From assembly GCA_051453625.1 (NCBI GenBank), contig JBOZIK010000001.1:140229527-140293526 (forward strand): a DNA stretch of 64,000 bases. Reading direction: 5' to 3'. Source of the stretch: Welwitschia mirabilis (taxonomy: Eukaryota > Gnetophyta > Gnetopsida > Welwitschiales). The stretch's first letter is position 1. Every line of letters starts with the position of its first letter. Below are positions 11,156 through 22,805 of the stretch, piece by piece. The notes below the pieces were generated by a model that saw only the letters and a list, made by a program, of their open reading frames with translations, had not been told where the DNA came from and searched no databases. Position numbers and translations under genes: made by a program.

Positions 11156-12339
11156 TAGCTCTATACTTAGCCTTGTCAATCCCTAATAAAGCAAGTGATC
11201 AACTACAGTGTGAGCCAATTTAACTAAAATAAAAATACTACTTGAAAGGATGTAAATTGAGTTTATAAAATCATGTAAGAAAATGATATCATTAATAAGT
11301 AATTGATGCAAATGCTGAATAATTTTTATAAGGTCCCTTCTTAAGCATGTTACTATAGAAGGAAATGTATGCTATGCATATTTAAAAATCATACAAATGT
11401 AACTTTGATGGATCATAAAATAAAATTGCGTATGCATATTACAAAAATAGTGATAATGGACTATCATGATAGGATTAAGTAGTGCTATTTTCTAGAAAAT
11501 GATGTTTTCAAATTCATTAGTATCACAAAAAAGGCAAAGAAAAAAAGTAAATGTAGCATAATTTAGATGATCTAAAAAGATGGCTATGGGAAAACCTATG
11601 AGTGTGTTGCTGGATCTTGCAAGATAAAGTTCATGAATTCTTCAAAAAAAAAAATTATTCAAATAACATGAATAATGCATCCAAATAACCCATCATGAAG
11701 TTAGATTATGAAAGCTCAAAAATTGAAAAGTTTGTGCTAACAAGTATAGATTAATACCTAGAAAGATGTCCTAACCCTCCCCCCAACCCAGGAGAAGTAA
11801 GACATCTCAAATTATACCAAGAATAGAAGAGAAGTATCATCCCCTCTATTATTGGGATGACAGACATGGGATGGTAGTCACTAAATTAATTGTTGGGATA
11901 GGAAGGTGAAGCCAGAAAAATTTAGAAAACCAGAAAATAAAAAAAAATAGAAAGAAGATAGAAAATAGGGAAAAACTGAAGAAACAACCTAAAAAGCAGC
12001 TACATGATGGAGAAGGGAAAGGTGAGAGTAGAGGAAAATGCACTAAATGGAAAGAAGTAATGCTCAAAGATGCCTCAAATGTGCCCAAATGCATGGAAAA
12101 CTAGAACTCATCAGGACATGAAAACCTATCAGAAAGAAATAACAATCCTCTAAAAAATTATTAATAAATAACAAGAAACTAGAAAATGATTAGATCCATA
12201 ATATGATGCTAAAAAAGTAGAAAGAATGGCTTTGAAGATCCAAAAAATAACTAAAAAAAAACAAAAATGAAAATGAACAACTAGGAACATGAAGAATATT
12301 TCTTTCTTACCCTAAATTCTAATCTAACAAATTCTTTTA
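11156..12339 (-). other. Gypsy-1 3' UTR, distal part
   Basis: Non-coding but clearly homologous to the reverse complement of the Gypsy-3 3' UTR (61840-63024): TAGCCTTGTC and GTGAGCCAATTT near the LTR, a TAACCCTCCCCCCAACCCAG block, and TTACCCTAAATTCTAATCTAA at the right end. One GGATGACAGACATGGGATGG motif occurs near 11853. No ORF was recognised. Confidence 0.7.
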
Positions 12340-14200
12340 GTAAATCAAACTGACCACCTCTTGGATCATCAAGAAAATTCTAAAACACAGACCTCACATA
12401 ACAAGTTTTATACAAGTTTCCCCTATAGAAGTGATATGGTTAACAAAGGGTAAACCTTTCTCCATTGTAGCCTCATACCATTATCTAGAGGGACAACACC
12501 CAAGGATAGATTGGTAATCCTTGGTTTTGAACCATTTTTCCATTCCCAAGTATTCCTTTGTGGCTTGGCTTACCTACCAAAACCACCTTTACACCAAAGA
12601 TAATATAGCCAAACTTGATTTCTAGATAGACCAAACTTGCATTTTATGTGGGATAACAATAGAGACTAGAGACCACATTTTGTCTGAATTCCCTCCTTAT
12701 GTCCATCTTCTTTGCACTGTGATGAGCATTGTTCACCTCCATCCACTAGTTTTCTCTTGAAATGACCTCTTAATTTGAGTCAAGTGTAAGTGTAGATCAA
12801 ATTTTGCTAGGCACAGCATACAGAAATTCATCATTTTGGCATGTATTTACCACATTTAGCAAGGCAAAAATGATAGGACATTCAGACAGAAAGATTTTGA
12901 CATCCTTCTCATTCTCAAAGAATTCAAGTTCAACCTAATAAGCTACCTCAATTCCATTTAACAGCTTAAAAACTTTAGAAAAACATAGATTGATGCCAGC
13001 AAATTGGCATTAATATAAGGCTCCTTATTAAGAATAACCTTTCTTTAGCCTACATATTAGATCATACAGTAGGTTCATTTTAAATAGTTTTGGATTTTTT
13101 TTTTTTATAATAGGAAGTAAGGCTTATTTATGGCAAACATAGGCTTGTCAAAAAGTTCAGGAACCCCAAAAGTTTCTTTTTTAGATATTTAATGAACCAG
13201 CCTTTGGCTCTTAGACATATCATCAAGAAAAAGATCCAATTAGAGCCAGTTCCAGGAAGGGCATACAAAACAACTTCTAGGTACCAATCAAATCTCAGTA
13301 TGGTAAAGGCATTATTTTTTACCCACCCTGATGAGCTACAAATGTGGTTTTATGTGCTTCAGTTTGGGTAGTTTTGTCTTGGGCCAAATAAGAAGGTGTA
13401 GAAATTGAGTAGGCCTCAAGTTTTCCCCAGTCAAGTAGTGTTAGGAAAGCTATTTGTATGCCTTGTTGTCCATCCTACAGGCTACAGGACCCTTTTTCAT
13501 ATTCTGTATCTAAGGAGTCCAACTAGAGATATTCCTTTATTTGTTCTAATGCATAAGATTTTCCTGTTTCCTAATGAGGACAGGTATCACAGAGTTTCCT
13601 AGAGCAGTGTAATGGTATTGGTTATTTCCTCAAGTAGAAGAGGTTTTTCGTAGGTTTGGAGATACCTTTACACTTAGCTGGCCCTGTGCTAGACTAGCCT
13701 TCCAATAAGGCTAGCTAAGTAGAAATGCTTTCTATGCACAAGCACTCTATCAAGCAATAATCAAGTTGCTATGCAAGCCTACTGTAACTTCGATCCTGGT
13801 CTTCAATCCAACTTAAGTGGTTAAACTAGTAAAGCAGATAAATTATGCAGAGATGATGTTTTTCTAGGGTGTTTTTAGCCTCAAGAATTTTTTGTTCTAA
13901 TATAGGAGTTTTGGCCCCATGTTTCTAGTCTCGGTTTTAATTCCCCAAATTTATTTTAGTATGTATAAGATAGTTAGAAATCTTATCTGGATAGTTTTGT
14001 TTCTTAGTTTTTATGGACTATCCTCTATTTTTTCGAAGGGATTCTGATATCCCAAATTATTGTTTTTTGATTCGGTCAAGAGATATTTTTTATTTTAGGA
14101 CTTTACTTTCACAGCTTAAGGATCTTTCTCACATTGGTATTTTTGTATGTTTTTTTGCTTTTAACGATTTAGTAATGAGATCCCCCAAAAATTTTCATAA
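12340..14200 (+). mobile_element. 5'-truncated LINE (plant L1 type) inserted in the Gypsy-1 3' UTR
   Basis: Plus-strand reading near 12545-12740 gives the zinc-binding region typical of the end of plant LINE reverse transcriptases: a WLTYQNHLYTKDNIAKLDF block, then DQTCILCG (Cys-x2-Cys) and ETRDHI (the His). A later AC.YHI.QGKND.TFR piece fits the family's YHIW..RN segment. The insertion interrupts a continuous alignment between the 3' UTRs of Gypsy-1 and Gypsy-3, which breaks at about 12340 and resumes at about 14200. Short A-rich similar sequences (AAATTCTTTTAG and AAAATTTTCATAAA) flank it as a possible degenerate target duplication. The interior is visibly less AT-rich than its surroundings. 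No ORF from 13400 to 14240 could be identified. Confidence 0.7.
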
Positions 14201-14985
14201 AAAAACAATTATAAAATCACTTGAGAATGATGCATGACATAATGTAAAAAATTCATAAAGTTCCACTCAAGTAGGCAATGATTATGATGATTTGTTGAAT
14301 ATGCTAATTTTATTAAATAATGAATGATAAGATAAAAGGTTATTTTAAAACGTGAACTTACAAGCTACCATATCAAAAACCAGTATGAGAATCCACAAAG
14401 TAGAGTGATCATGTGGATGTATTAGAAATAAATAAAGAAAATCAATTTATTTTCCATGATGAGGGGAGTGCAACCACTATCAAAAGAGTAAGGACTCACA
14501 CAGCATTACCAACTGACCCCTAGTGGAGTTTTTACAACTACCATATCACACTGCCAAAGGCCCCTCTTGGGAATATTTGCCCTGATGCACTTATGGTAGG
14601 ACATCATTATTAGCATGTTTTAGAGATATTATAAGGATAAAAGTGAAGGAATGAGATGAGTAACAAAGTAAAATCATGCAAAAATAACTAATTACTCACA
14701 TCATTAAAAGATAATAAAAGGATAAAGACATCTTCCTTCTGAAATAAAGTTCATAGACATACGAATGTCTGAAAATTGGATAAAGCCAATTTTATCATTG
14801 AAAATGCCCAAGTAAAATATTAGTAATTATAGAAACTTTATAAGTAAATACATATGTCAAGTTAAAGATATTTAGGTAATAACATGATGTTTACCTAAGA
14901 AATAATCTAAAAAAAATTTAGCTAATGATAAAAGGAAGGTCCTTCTCATGAAGAGGGTCTTCCAAGACAAGTACTTATATTATAT
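14201..14985 (-). other. Gypsy-1 3' UTR, proximal part
   Basis: Resumes the alignment with Gypsy-3: GATGCATGACATAATG, CACTCAAGTAGGCAATGATT and GATGAGGGGAGTGCAACCAC, followed by ACTGACCCCTAGTGGAGTTT, all have counterparts at 61400-61800 in reverse complement. This non-coding block is also present in Gypsy-2 at 33430-33760, so it was conserved in the family. Confidence 0.75.
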
Positions 14986-16300
14986 TTAAGGTTTTATCAG
15001 GAGATGATCCATATTAAATTTCTCTAGTGTTTAGATTGGATACTTCAATTGAGTTATTTGGGTGTACATTTTCTATAAGATAAGGACCTAACCATTTAGA
15101 ATTTAACTTGTTATATAAAAGGTGTACTCGGGTGTTATACAATAGGTCAGGTTGACTAGGTTCAAACTATTTATGAATAATCTTTTTATCATGTCTAAAA
15201 CTTGGCTTGAGTTTTATGAATGAGTTAATAATGTAATACATGAGTATGTTTTTCATCTAAATGGTCAAATTGGGCTAGTCAAATTTTAATATTTTCATTC
15301 AAGTCAACAAGGTTAACTTGATGCATGGATCGATAAGAATTATAGCAAATATCAACTGGTAATATACACACTTTATCGTACATAAGTTCATAGGATGAGA
15401 AACCTAAAGAGTTACTCCAAGTAGTACAGTAAGTCCAAAGAATATCATTAAGTTTATAGGACCAAATTTTCTTATTAATAGAGACTAAATTTTAAAGCAT
15501 TTTCTTAATTTCTCTATTTGCATTTTCAATTTGATCATTAGTTTGAGGATGATAGGCATAAGTAATTCAATGTTCAATACCAATGGAAAAATAAGTTTTT
15601 GAAAGAGGTGATTAATGAAATGACTTCCTTTATTATGGATGATAATTCATAAAAAATCGAATCATTGAAAAATATGAGTTCAAATAAAGTTGCAAACAAT
15701 TCGAGCACAATTTTTGGTAGTAGAAATAGCTTCAACCCACTTAGTAACATAATTCACATCTACAGGAATATAATTTTTCTCATGAAAAGGTAGTGCAATT
15801 AGGCCTAAAAAGTTAATTTCCTAATAATCAAAAGGTTCACATTTAAGTATAGGTTTGAGAGACATATCATGTGAACTAGGTAGCTACCATACTACTGACA
15901 TATATCACACTTCCTAAAAAAGTTAAAAAATTCTTTAAAAAGAGTAGACCAATAAAAACCAAAGTGAAGAATTTTCATGGAAGTCTTTTGGCCACTAAAG
16001 TGTCCTCTACATACTCCATCATGGTAAAGTTTTAAGATTTTTAAGGTTTCCCATTCAGGCACACATTTTCACATAATTTGATCTTTTCAAGGCCTATATA
16101 GATGGGGTTCAGTCCATTCATAGTCACTGATCCTATGGAGAAAAGTTTGGGGTTCATTCCATTCATAGTCACTGATCCTATGGAGAAAAGTTTTGCATTA
16201 ATTATGATTTTGATGCTAATGATTTTTCATAGTTATAAGATAATTCACAATGTCAGCATATTAAGAAGTGTGGCGAGAAGATGAAATAATATATAGTTGT
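14986..16300 (-). pseudogene. Gypsy-1 integrase
   Basis: The minus strand shows, in order, the N-terminal region around SIGSVTMNG, a degraded zinc-binding part, the core ending in YHPQTNDQIENANREIKKML (the catalytic Glu of GQxE is kept, codon 15525-15527), then WTYCTTWSNSLG, SSYELMYDKVCILPVDICY, DLNENIKI, and the C-terminal KAQAKF-like and PIV segments. The family integrates cDNA into chromosomes. Stops and shifts abolish function. A 45-bp tandem duplication lies near its N-terminal side. Confidence 0.85.
16104..16193. repeat. 45-bp tandem duplication in Gypsy-1 pol
   Basis: GGGGTTCAGTCCATTCATAG and its continuation to AAAAGTTT (16104-16148) is repeated at once at 16149-16193 with one difference (AGTCC versus ATTCC). 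The length is a multiple of three, so it adds 15 codons in frame. Gypsy-2 has a single copy at the equivalent place (about 35640-35685). Confidence 0.9.
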
Positions 16301-16880
16301 TTAATTGCAGAGAGTTGCTGATCAGGAAAAGAGTCATTAATGGGAGTGTCATCATGGAAGCAAGAAAGTCAAGAAAGATGATTAGCAATACTATTATGTT
16401 TTTCATCCTTATCAATTATGGTAAGATTAAATTCTTGCATTAGAAGGATCCACCTAATAAGTCTAGCATTTGAATCTTTTTTAGTTATGAGATAGCAGAT
16501 GGTTGCATGATCTATGTAAACATTGATATGAAAACCAAGAAGATAATGTCAAAGATGATCTAAGAAAAAGATAATAGCAAGTATTTCTCTCTCAGTGGTA
16601 GTGAAGTTAGATTAAGCACTTGATAAAGTTTTGCTAAGATAAGATATGACTATGAAATACTTCTCATTTTTTTGGTCAAGAACCCTTACTACAATAATTT
16701 TTCTTGCATCACACATAAGTTCAAAGTCTTTATTCCAATTAGGACTCATGACAATAGGTTCAGAAGAGATGTTTTCCTTGAGGGTTTTAAAAGCAAATTG
16801 ACCTAAATCATTCCAATTAAATTTAACATCTTTTTAAAGTAAGGAGTAAAAAGGTTTATAAGTTTTAGCATAATCATGAA
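16301..16880 (-). pseudogene. Gypsy-1 RNase H
   Basis: Minus strand: TTTEREILAIIFFLDHL, HYLLGFHINVYIDHATI, ARLIRWILLMQEFNLTIIDK and SIANHLS. This is the standard Ty3/gypsy RNase H ending (YLLG...TDH, RW...L.EF...I.., ADHLSR). The DHA portion is intact and the first Tyr-Thr-Asp has become Tyr-Ile-Asp. It would degrade the RNA strand during reverse transcription. Confidence 0.85.
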
Positions 16881-17640
16881 TGAAACATCGATAAAAACTA
16901 GCATGTTCAAGGAATGGAATTGTTTGACATTAGTTGGAGGGTTAAGGTTTTTAATGATATCCACTTTTAGGGGATCCATCTTAATCCCTTATTTTGAAAT
17001 GTAATGAACTAAAGCAATTCCATATTGAAAAAGGAGAAAGCTCTTTTCCCAACTCAACTATAAACCACTTTTAATACATTGATTTAGGAATTTTTCTTAT
17101 CTCATTATAGTTTATTCAAAAGTATCACCAAAGATGGAGAAGTCATTCATAAAAATTTTAATAGAGTCTTATATCATATCAAAAAAAATTCCCATCATGG
17201 CTCATTAAAAGGTTCTAGGAGCATTACAAAGTACAAAAGGCATTAGTTTAAAAGCAAAGGTTCCAAAAAGAGAGGTAAAAGTAGTTTTAGCTTGGTCTTC
17301 ACTTACTATGCGAATCTGATTATAGCCACTATACCCATCAAGAAAATAATAGTAGCCATGACCTTGGATTCTATCAAGAACTTGATTAAGAAAGGGTAAA
17401 GGTCAATGATTTTTTTAGTAATCTCATTAAGTTTTCTAAACTCGATGCATATTCTTCATTTTTCCCCTTTCTTTGTAACTGCTATTAAAGGAGTAACCCA
17501 CTCACTATCAGTTATGGCATATATAATTCTAGTATCTGTAAGTTTAATGATTTCATCTTTGATGATTTGTTTAAGAGTCAAATTTAGTCTTCTTTAGGGT
17601 TTCCTAATAGGTTTATTATTATTTTCAAGGTAGATTTTAT
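16881..17640 (-). pseudogene. Gypsy-1 reverse transcriptase
   Basis: Minus strand: EFRKLNEITKK, a NQVLDRIQGHGYYYFLDG stretch, YSGYNQIRIVSEDQAKTTF, GTFAFKLMPFVLCNAP and FMNDFSIFGDTF. The catalytic box is FMND at 17142-17153 where the Athila/Tat-like group has FMDD; the first Asp codon is AAT (17145-17147). Further stops and frameshifts interrupt the gene. Order PR-RT-RNaseH-INT confirms Ty3/gypsy. Confidence 0.9.
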
Positions 17641-18149
17641 GTTCAACTATGAAAAGAGGAATGGCATCTAAGTCTTTATTATGTCCAAGCAAAGGCATTT
17701 TTCTTTGAATTGAGAGTGAGATCAAATCAAATTCTTATTGAGGAGTGAGAAGGTCATTGATTATCAAAGGTTTCATTTGATTTTCAGAAAGAAAAATGTA
17801 TTTTAATTAGTTGGGAAATTTCTTAAGTTTAGGAGTGATATGTTGGGCTTCATGACAGACCTGGAATAACACTCTTCAAAAAGTTTTTCTATTAAGTAAA
17901 TATGTTAAGTTTCTTCCCATTCTACATGTTCTTCATTCTTAGACTTAAGGCAGTTTATTTTCATGGGGCTATCATACAAAGTTGGTTCATATAGCATAAT
18001 TAATCTCTCTTCTATTGGTCGACATTGTAAAAATAAGGTTGGTTTAAATTCATCTTCAATATTAAAATCAGTTCCTATGTCTTTCTCAGTAGCATCAAAG
18101 ATTCTAATGGTAATTGTTTGTTGTTAAAATAGTATCTTATCATCCTAGA

Positions 18150-18509
18150 TCATGTGTCAATGATATAATAGACAATTGTACAAAAGGATCTTTTTAAAAG
18201 TAGTGGATATCCTCCATCATGTTCTATTTTAATTATGACAACATCAATGAAATAAAAAGCTTCCTTAATTTGGATAACTAGGTCTTTGATAATTTCTAAT
18301 GGTTTCTTAATTGAGGTATTAGCTAATTCTAAGATGATTGGTGTAGGTTCAACTTTGTTTTCTAATCCAAATCTTTTACATATGTGGAGAGGCATGATGT
18401 TTACACTTGCTCTTGTATTAATAAAAGCTTTTTGAATTCTTTTATTTCCTTCTAAGGTAGCACTCACAGTTATAACCTTAGGGTCTTTAAACTTAGGACA
18501 TTTTTGCAT
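18150..18509 (-). pseudogene. Gypsy-1 aspartic protease
   Basis: An open piece of 119 codons. It contains AFINTRASVNIMPLHICKRF, which in active family members has Asp-(Thr/Leu)-Gly-Ala at the start. Here the catalytic Asp is Asn and Gly is Arg (NTRA). It is followed by GLENKVEPTPIILELAN, a VIQIKEAFYFIDVVII stretch and the GGYPLLLKRSFC region (usually GRPFL). Retroviral-type proteases cleave Gag-Pol. This one cannot be catalytic. Confidence 0.85.
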
Positions 18510-19358
18510 GACTAAATTGGAAAGAAATTGGACAAGAAAAACTTTGCTAAGAATGATATGTTTTTTCTTTCTTCTTACTAAATCTTTCTATAACTTAGAA
18601 TATTTAGGATTTTCTTACAAAATTTTCCAAAAGAATAGGTTGATGTTGACTTTTTGCATCAAAGCTTTTAGGTGTTCATCAAAGGTAGGATTTGTATTTA
18701 ATCTATCAAGCCAAGGAGTGGATGGTTTCTTTCCTTTGTTATTGTGAATTATTTTTAGTGGAGTCCTTAGTAGGTGATGTTGATGAAAGATTGTATGAAT
18801 CTAAGATTTCCACATCATCTTCCTCATTTATTTCATTATTTTTAGAATTTAAAACCTTATGGGTAGGAGGTGTTATATCCTTTCCACCTCTTGTTACTAT
18901 TTTCAAATCTCTTCTAACTTCATTTAGCTTAGGCATTAGTTGAGATGCAAGAGACCCTTTTGGTCTTTGTTTGATAAGAATTGTTTGTTGAAGTAAATTT
19001 ACTAGGTTCTCAATTTTGATATTAGTTTTTTCCTGCACTTTTTTCATCTTTTCTATGAATTCTCTAAGTGGATTATTCTAATTTTGTTGAAAATTAGGTT
19101 GAAAGTTGGGATTTCTGAATCTACTTTCAAATGGTTTCCACTGAGATTTCCCACCTAATATTTGTTGAAATTGTAATGAACTTTTAGAATTAGGTGTATT
19201 TTGATTGAAGGCACAAACTTCTTCAAACATTCTTTCTTTACAAGTTGGTAAAAAGTGATATCCTTTTATTGGATGAGAGTCATCTTCATAAATTTCATAA
19301 GATGAAGTTGAGTTTTTATTCTTTATCACCTTTGCATCAACTATCATTTATGTATAGT

Positions 19359-20138
19359 NNNNNNNNNNNNNNNNNNNNNNNNNNNNNNNNNNNNNNNNNN
19401 NNNNNNNNNNNNNNNNNNNNNNNNNNNNNNNNNNNNNNNNNNNNNNNNNNNNNNNNNNNNNNNNNNNNNNNNNNNNNNNNNNNNNNNNNNNNNNNNNNNN
19501 NNNNNNNNNNNNNNNNNNNNNNNNNNNNNNNNNNNNNNNNNNNNNNNNNNNNNNNNNNNNNNNNNNNNNNNNNNNNNNNNNNNNNNNNNNNNNNNNNNNN
19601 NNNNNNNNNNNNNNNNNNNNNNNNNNNNNNNNNNNNNNNNNNNNNNNNNNNNNNNNNNNNNNNNNNNNNNNNNNNNNNNNNNNNNNNNNNNNNNNNNNNN
19701 NNNNNNNNNNNNNNNNNNNNNNNNNNNNNNNNNNNNNNNNNNNNNNNNNNNNNNNNNNNNNNNNNNNNNNNNNNNNNNNNNNNNNNNNNNNNNNNNNNNN
19801 NNNNNNNNNNNNNNNNNNNNNNNNNNNNNNNNNNNNNNNNNNNNNNNNNNNNNNNNNNNNNNNNNNNNNNNNNNNNNNNNNNNNNNNNNNNNNNNNNNNN
19901 NNNNNNNNNNNNNNNNNNNNNNNNNNNNNNNNNNNNNNNNNNNNNNNNNNNNNNNNNNNNNNNNNNNNNNNNNNNNNNNNNNNNNNNNNNNNNNNNNNNN
20001 NNNNNNNNNNNNNNNNNNNNNNNNNNNNNNNNNNNNNNNNNNNNNNNNNNNNNNNNNNNNNNNNNNNNNNNNNNNNNNNNNNNNNNNNNNNNNNNNNNNN
20101 NNNNNNNNNNNNNNNNNNNNNNNNNNNNNNNNNNNNNN
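19359..20138. other. N gap (780 N) between two copies of the same gag segment
   Basis: Left flank 18861-19358 and right flank 20139-20636 align with each other in the same orientation, with visible differences. Confidence 0.95.
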
Positions 20139-21578
20139 GGTATTATATCCTTTCTAATTCTTGTCACTATTTTTAAATCTCTTCTAACTTCATTTGGATT
20201 GGGCATTGGTTGAGATGCAAGAGATCCTTGTGGTCTTTGATTGACAAGAATTGTTTATTAAATCACATTTACTAGGTTCTCAATGTTGCTATTAGTTTTC
20301 TCTTATACTTTTCTCATCTTTTCTATTTATTCTCTAAGTAAATAGTTCATATTTTTTTGAAAATTAGGTTGAAACTTGGAATTATTGAATCTATTTTCAA
20401 ATGGTTTCTATTGAGATTTCCCACCTAATAGTTGTTTGAATTGTAGCTAGTTTTTAAAGTTAGGTTTCTTTAATTGAAAGCACACACTTCCTCAAACATA
20501 TTTTCCTTACAAGTTGGTAACAAAGGGCATTCTTTTGTTGAATGAGAGTCATCTTCATAAACTTCATAATTTGAAGTTAAGATTTCATTCTTTATTACTT
20601 TTTCATAAACTATCATTTAAGTATACTTCTCCAAAATAGTAGTAAAATCTTTCATTAGGTTGGTTGAGTCATCCCTTCCTTTTTCCTTGTCATGCTTCAC
20701 TTCTTTAAATCTTTTAGAATTTGTCCTATATTGCAATTTTCTTTAGTGGATTTAGGCCAAGTTTGACTTATTTCTACCAAATTTTTTAGCACACTATATG
20801 CATCATCTAGGCCTAAATTCAATAAATTACCTCAATAAGAAAAATCTACAAGTTGTTTTATTGAAGCAGTTAATCCACTGTAAAAATAATCTACTAGATC
20901 TTCTTTATGAAGTTCATTAATAGGGTTAGAATGGCTAGTGATTATAAAATATTCATAAGCTATTGCATAATCCTCATAAGTTTTTTATTGAAATTTGATT
21001 ACTTCCTTTCTTCCTTTCCTTATGGAACTCTCACTCAAAAATATTTTAATGAACACTTTTTGCACTTGACTTTAAGGTTTAAGGCTTTTATGTAGGATAG
21101 TTTTGATCCAAAATTTTGCTCTTTCTCTAAGTGTGACTAGAAAAATAATCATGTAAGCATGGTCATTAATATGTTTTTTTGTATTTCTTGAGGTAAGCAC
21201 AAGTTGTCCAATATCAGCTAGATGTTAAAAGGATCTTCCTCTGGTTCCTCCAAAAAAGTTGGATAAGCACTTAAATTTCTTAATTTTACATCGTCTCAGG
21301 AGGTAAATCAAAAGGATTTTAAATTTCACATTTTCTATTAGTAATTAAATCCCAAATAGTACATTCTCATTTGAGGAAGAAATTCCTATTACAATTGGAG
21401 TATTATATGAAGCAACTTACTTTTATTTTTGTGATGCTTTTGATACGTTTGACATATTTGAAGAAATAATACAATTAACTTCTACACTATAATTTTATTT
21501 TGCATAATCTGATTCTAAAATAATAAAAGTAGAAAAATATTATTCCTCAATTTTGAAAATTTGCATACTTGGGATGTG

Positions 21579-22102
21579 NNNNNNNNNNNNNNNNNNNNNN
21601 NNNNNNNNNNNNNNNNNNNNNNNNNNNNNNNNNNNNNNNNNNNNNNNNNNNNNNNNNNNNNNNNNNNNNNNNNNNNNNNNNNNNNNNNNNNNNNNNNNNN
21701 NNNNNNNNNNNNNNNNNNNNNNNNNNNNNNNNNNNNNNNNNNNNNNNNNNNNNNNNNNNNNNNNNNNNNNNNNNNNNNNNNNNNNNNNNNNNNNNNNNNN
21801 NNNNNNNNNNNNNNNNNNNNNNNNNNNNNNNNNNNNNNNNNNNNNNNNNNNNNNNNNNNNNNNNNNNNNNNNNNNNNNNNNNNNNNNNNNNNNNNNNNNN
21901 NNNNNNNNNNNNNNNNNNNNNNNNNNNNNNNNNNNNNNNNNNNNNNNNNNNNNNNNNNNNNNNNNNNNNNNNNNNNNNNNNNNNNNNNNNNNNNNNNNNN
22001 NNNNNNNNNNNNNNNNNNNNNNNNNNNNNNNNNNNNNNNNNNNNNNNNNNNNNNNNNNNNNNNNNNNNNNNNNNNNNNNNNNNNNNNNNNNNNNNNNNNN
22101 NN
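21579..22102. other. N gap (524 N) flanked by identical 48-base blocks
   Basis: 21531-21578 and 22103-22150 are identical (both begin AGAAAAATATTATTCCTCAA and end TTGGGATGTG). Confidence 0.95.
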
Positions 22103-22252
22103 AGAAAAATATTATTCCTCAATTTTGAAAATTTGCATACTTGGGATGTGCATAGTTGGATTTAGCTTGAAGTAAAATAATTCTTCTTTGATTTTTTCTT
22201 CAATTAGGTTTCTTTCTCTCTGATATTTTATCTTTTTAGTAGAATTCACCAT

Positions 22253-22781
22253 GTCCTTGCATGCTTAAATAACTAACAAAAAGCTAAAATCAAAAATACT
22301 AGATCGTCACTAGACATATTGTGAAGACAACAGGAAGAACAATGATCACATTAGCAGAAATTCAAAACTACAAAAATTCTGNNNNNNNNNNCTGTCATCC
22401 AGACTGTCATGTGAATGACAAGAAGAATGACATTTTATTTATTTTATGGAAAATAAAATATTGAAAATGCAAAAAATTTTAGGACTGTCATCCTTTTAGT
22501 CATGGGTATGACAGATATAATGATAATTTATTATGAAGAAAAATAAAGAAAAATGGCAAAAAATAGAAACTAATTTCAAAATTTTAAACTATTGTGCCAT
22601 ATGTGATTAGTACAATAGAGAAAACAACAGGATCCCTAAGAAAATTTACAAAAAATAAAATGACATAGAAATAAATCTACTTTAAACTACACTAGAAATA
22701 CAGCATTCACAGAAATAAATAACTTGAATAGCAGATTCAAGATACTTATCTGGTTAATGAAAATTCTCTTAACTCCTTGCA
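22253..22781 (-). other. Gypsy-1 leader with palindromic motifs
   Basis: Non-coding leader between PBS and gag. Two motif copies are visible: CTGTCATCCAGACTGTCATG..GAATGACA at 22392-22420 and GACTGTCATCC..GGGTATGACAG at 22484-22515, about 90 bases apart. A 10-N gap (22382-22391) touches the first. The Gypsy-3 and Gypsy-2 leaders carry the same kind of motif. Confidence 0.6.
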
Positions 22782-22805
22782 GCCTCCATAACAACAGTGC
22801 CAAAA
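22782..22805 (-). other. Gypsy-1 primer-binding site
   Basis: The minus strand directly after the LTR end (..CAACA) reads TTTTGGCACTGTTGTTATGG. This is a decayed version of the TGGCGCCGTTGCCGGGG primer site common in the Athila/Tat group. The same place in Gypsy-2 reads TCTTGGCACCATTACTAGG. Confidence 0.75.

Larger units (their letters stand above)
18510..22252 (-). pseudogene. Gypsy-1 gag, broken by two N gaps
   Basis: The start is placed at the ATG on 22250-22252, because MVNSTKKIKYQRER matches MVNSGRNIKY in Gypsy-3 and MVKSSKKQKY in Gypsy-2. Downstream lie LESDYAK, the capsid core and a Gln/Asn/Pro-rich segment (PNFQPNFQQN, near 19080) instead of a clear zinc knuckle. The segment 18861-19358 and the segment 20139-20636 are diverged copies of the same gag region, separated by 780 N. 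A 48-base block is identical on both sides of the other gap. Gag would form the virus-like particle. Stops occur throughout. Confidence 0.8.

Noticed and set aside
19245-20213. Long open frames of 289-322 codons
   Set aside because: They are open only because 780 N were translated as unknown residues. The real sequence on both sides is gag on the minus strand.
21547-22175. Several overlapping open frames of about 190-204 codons
   Set aside because: These also run through an N gap; only 10-20 real residues at each end.
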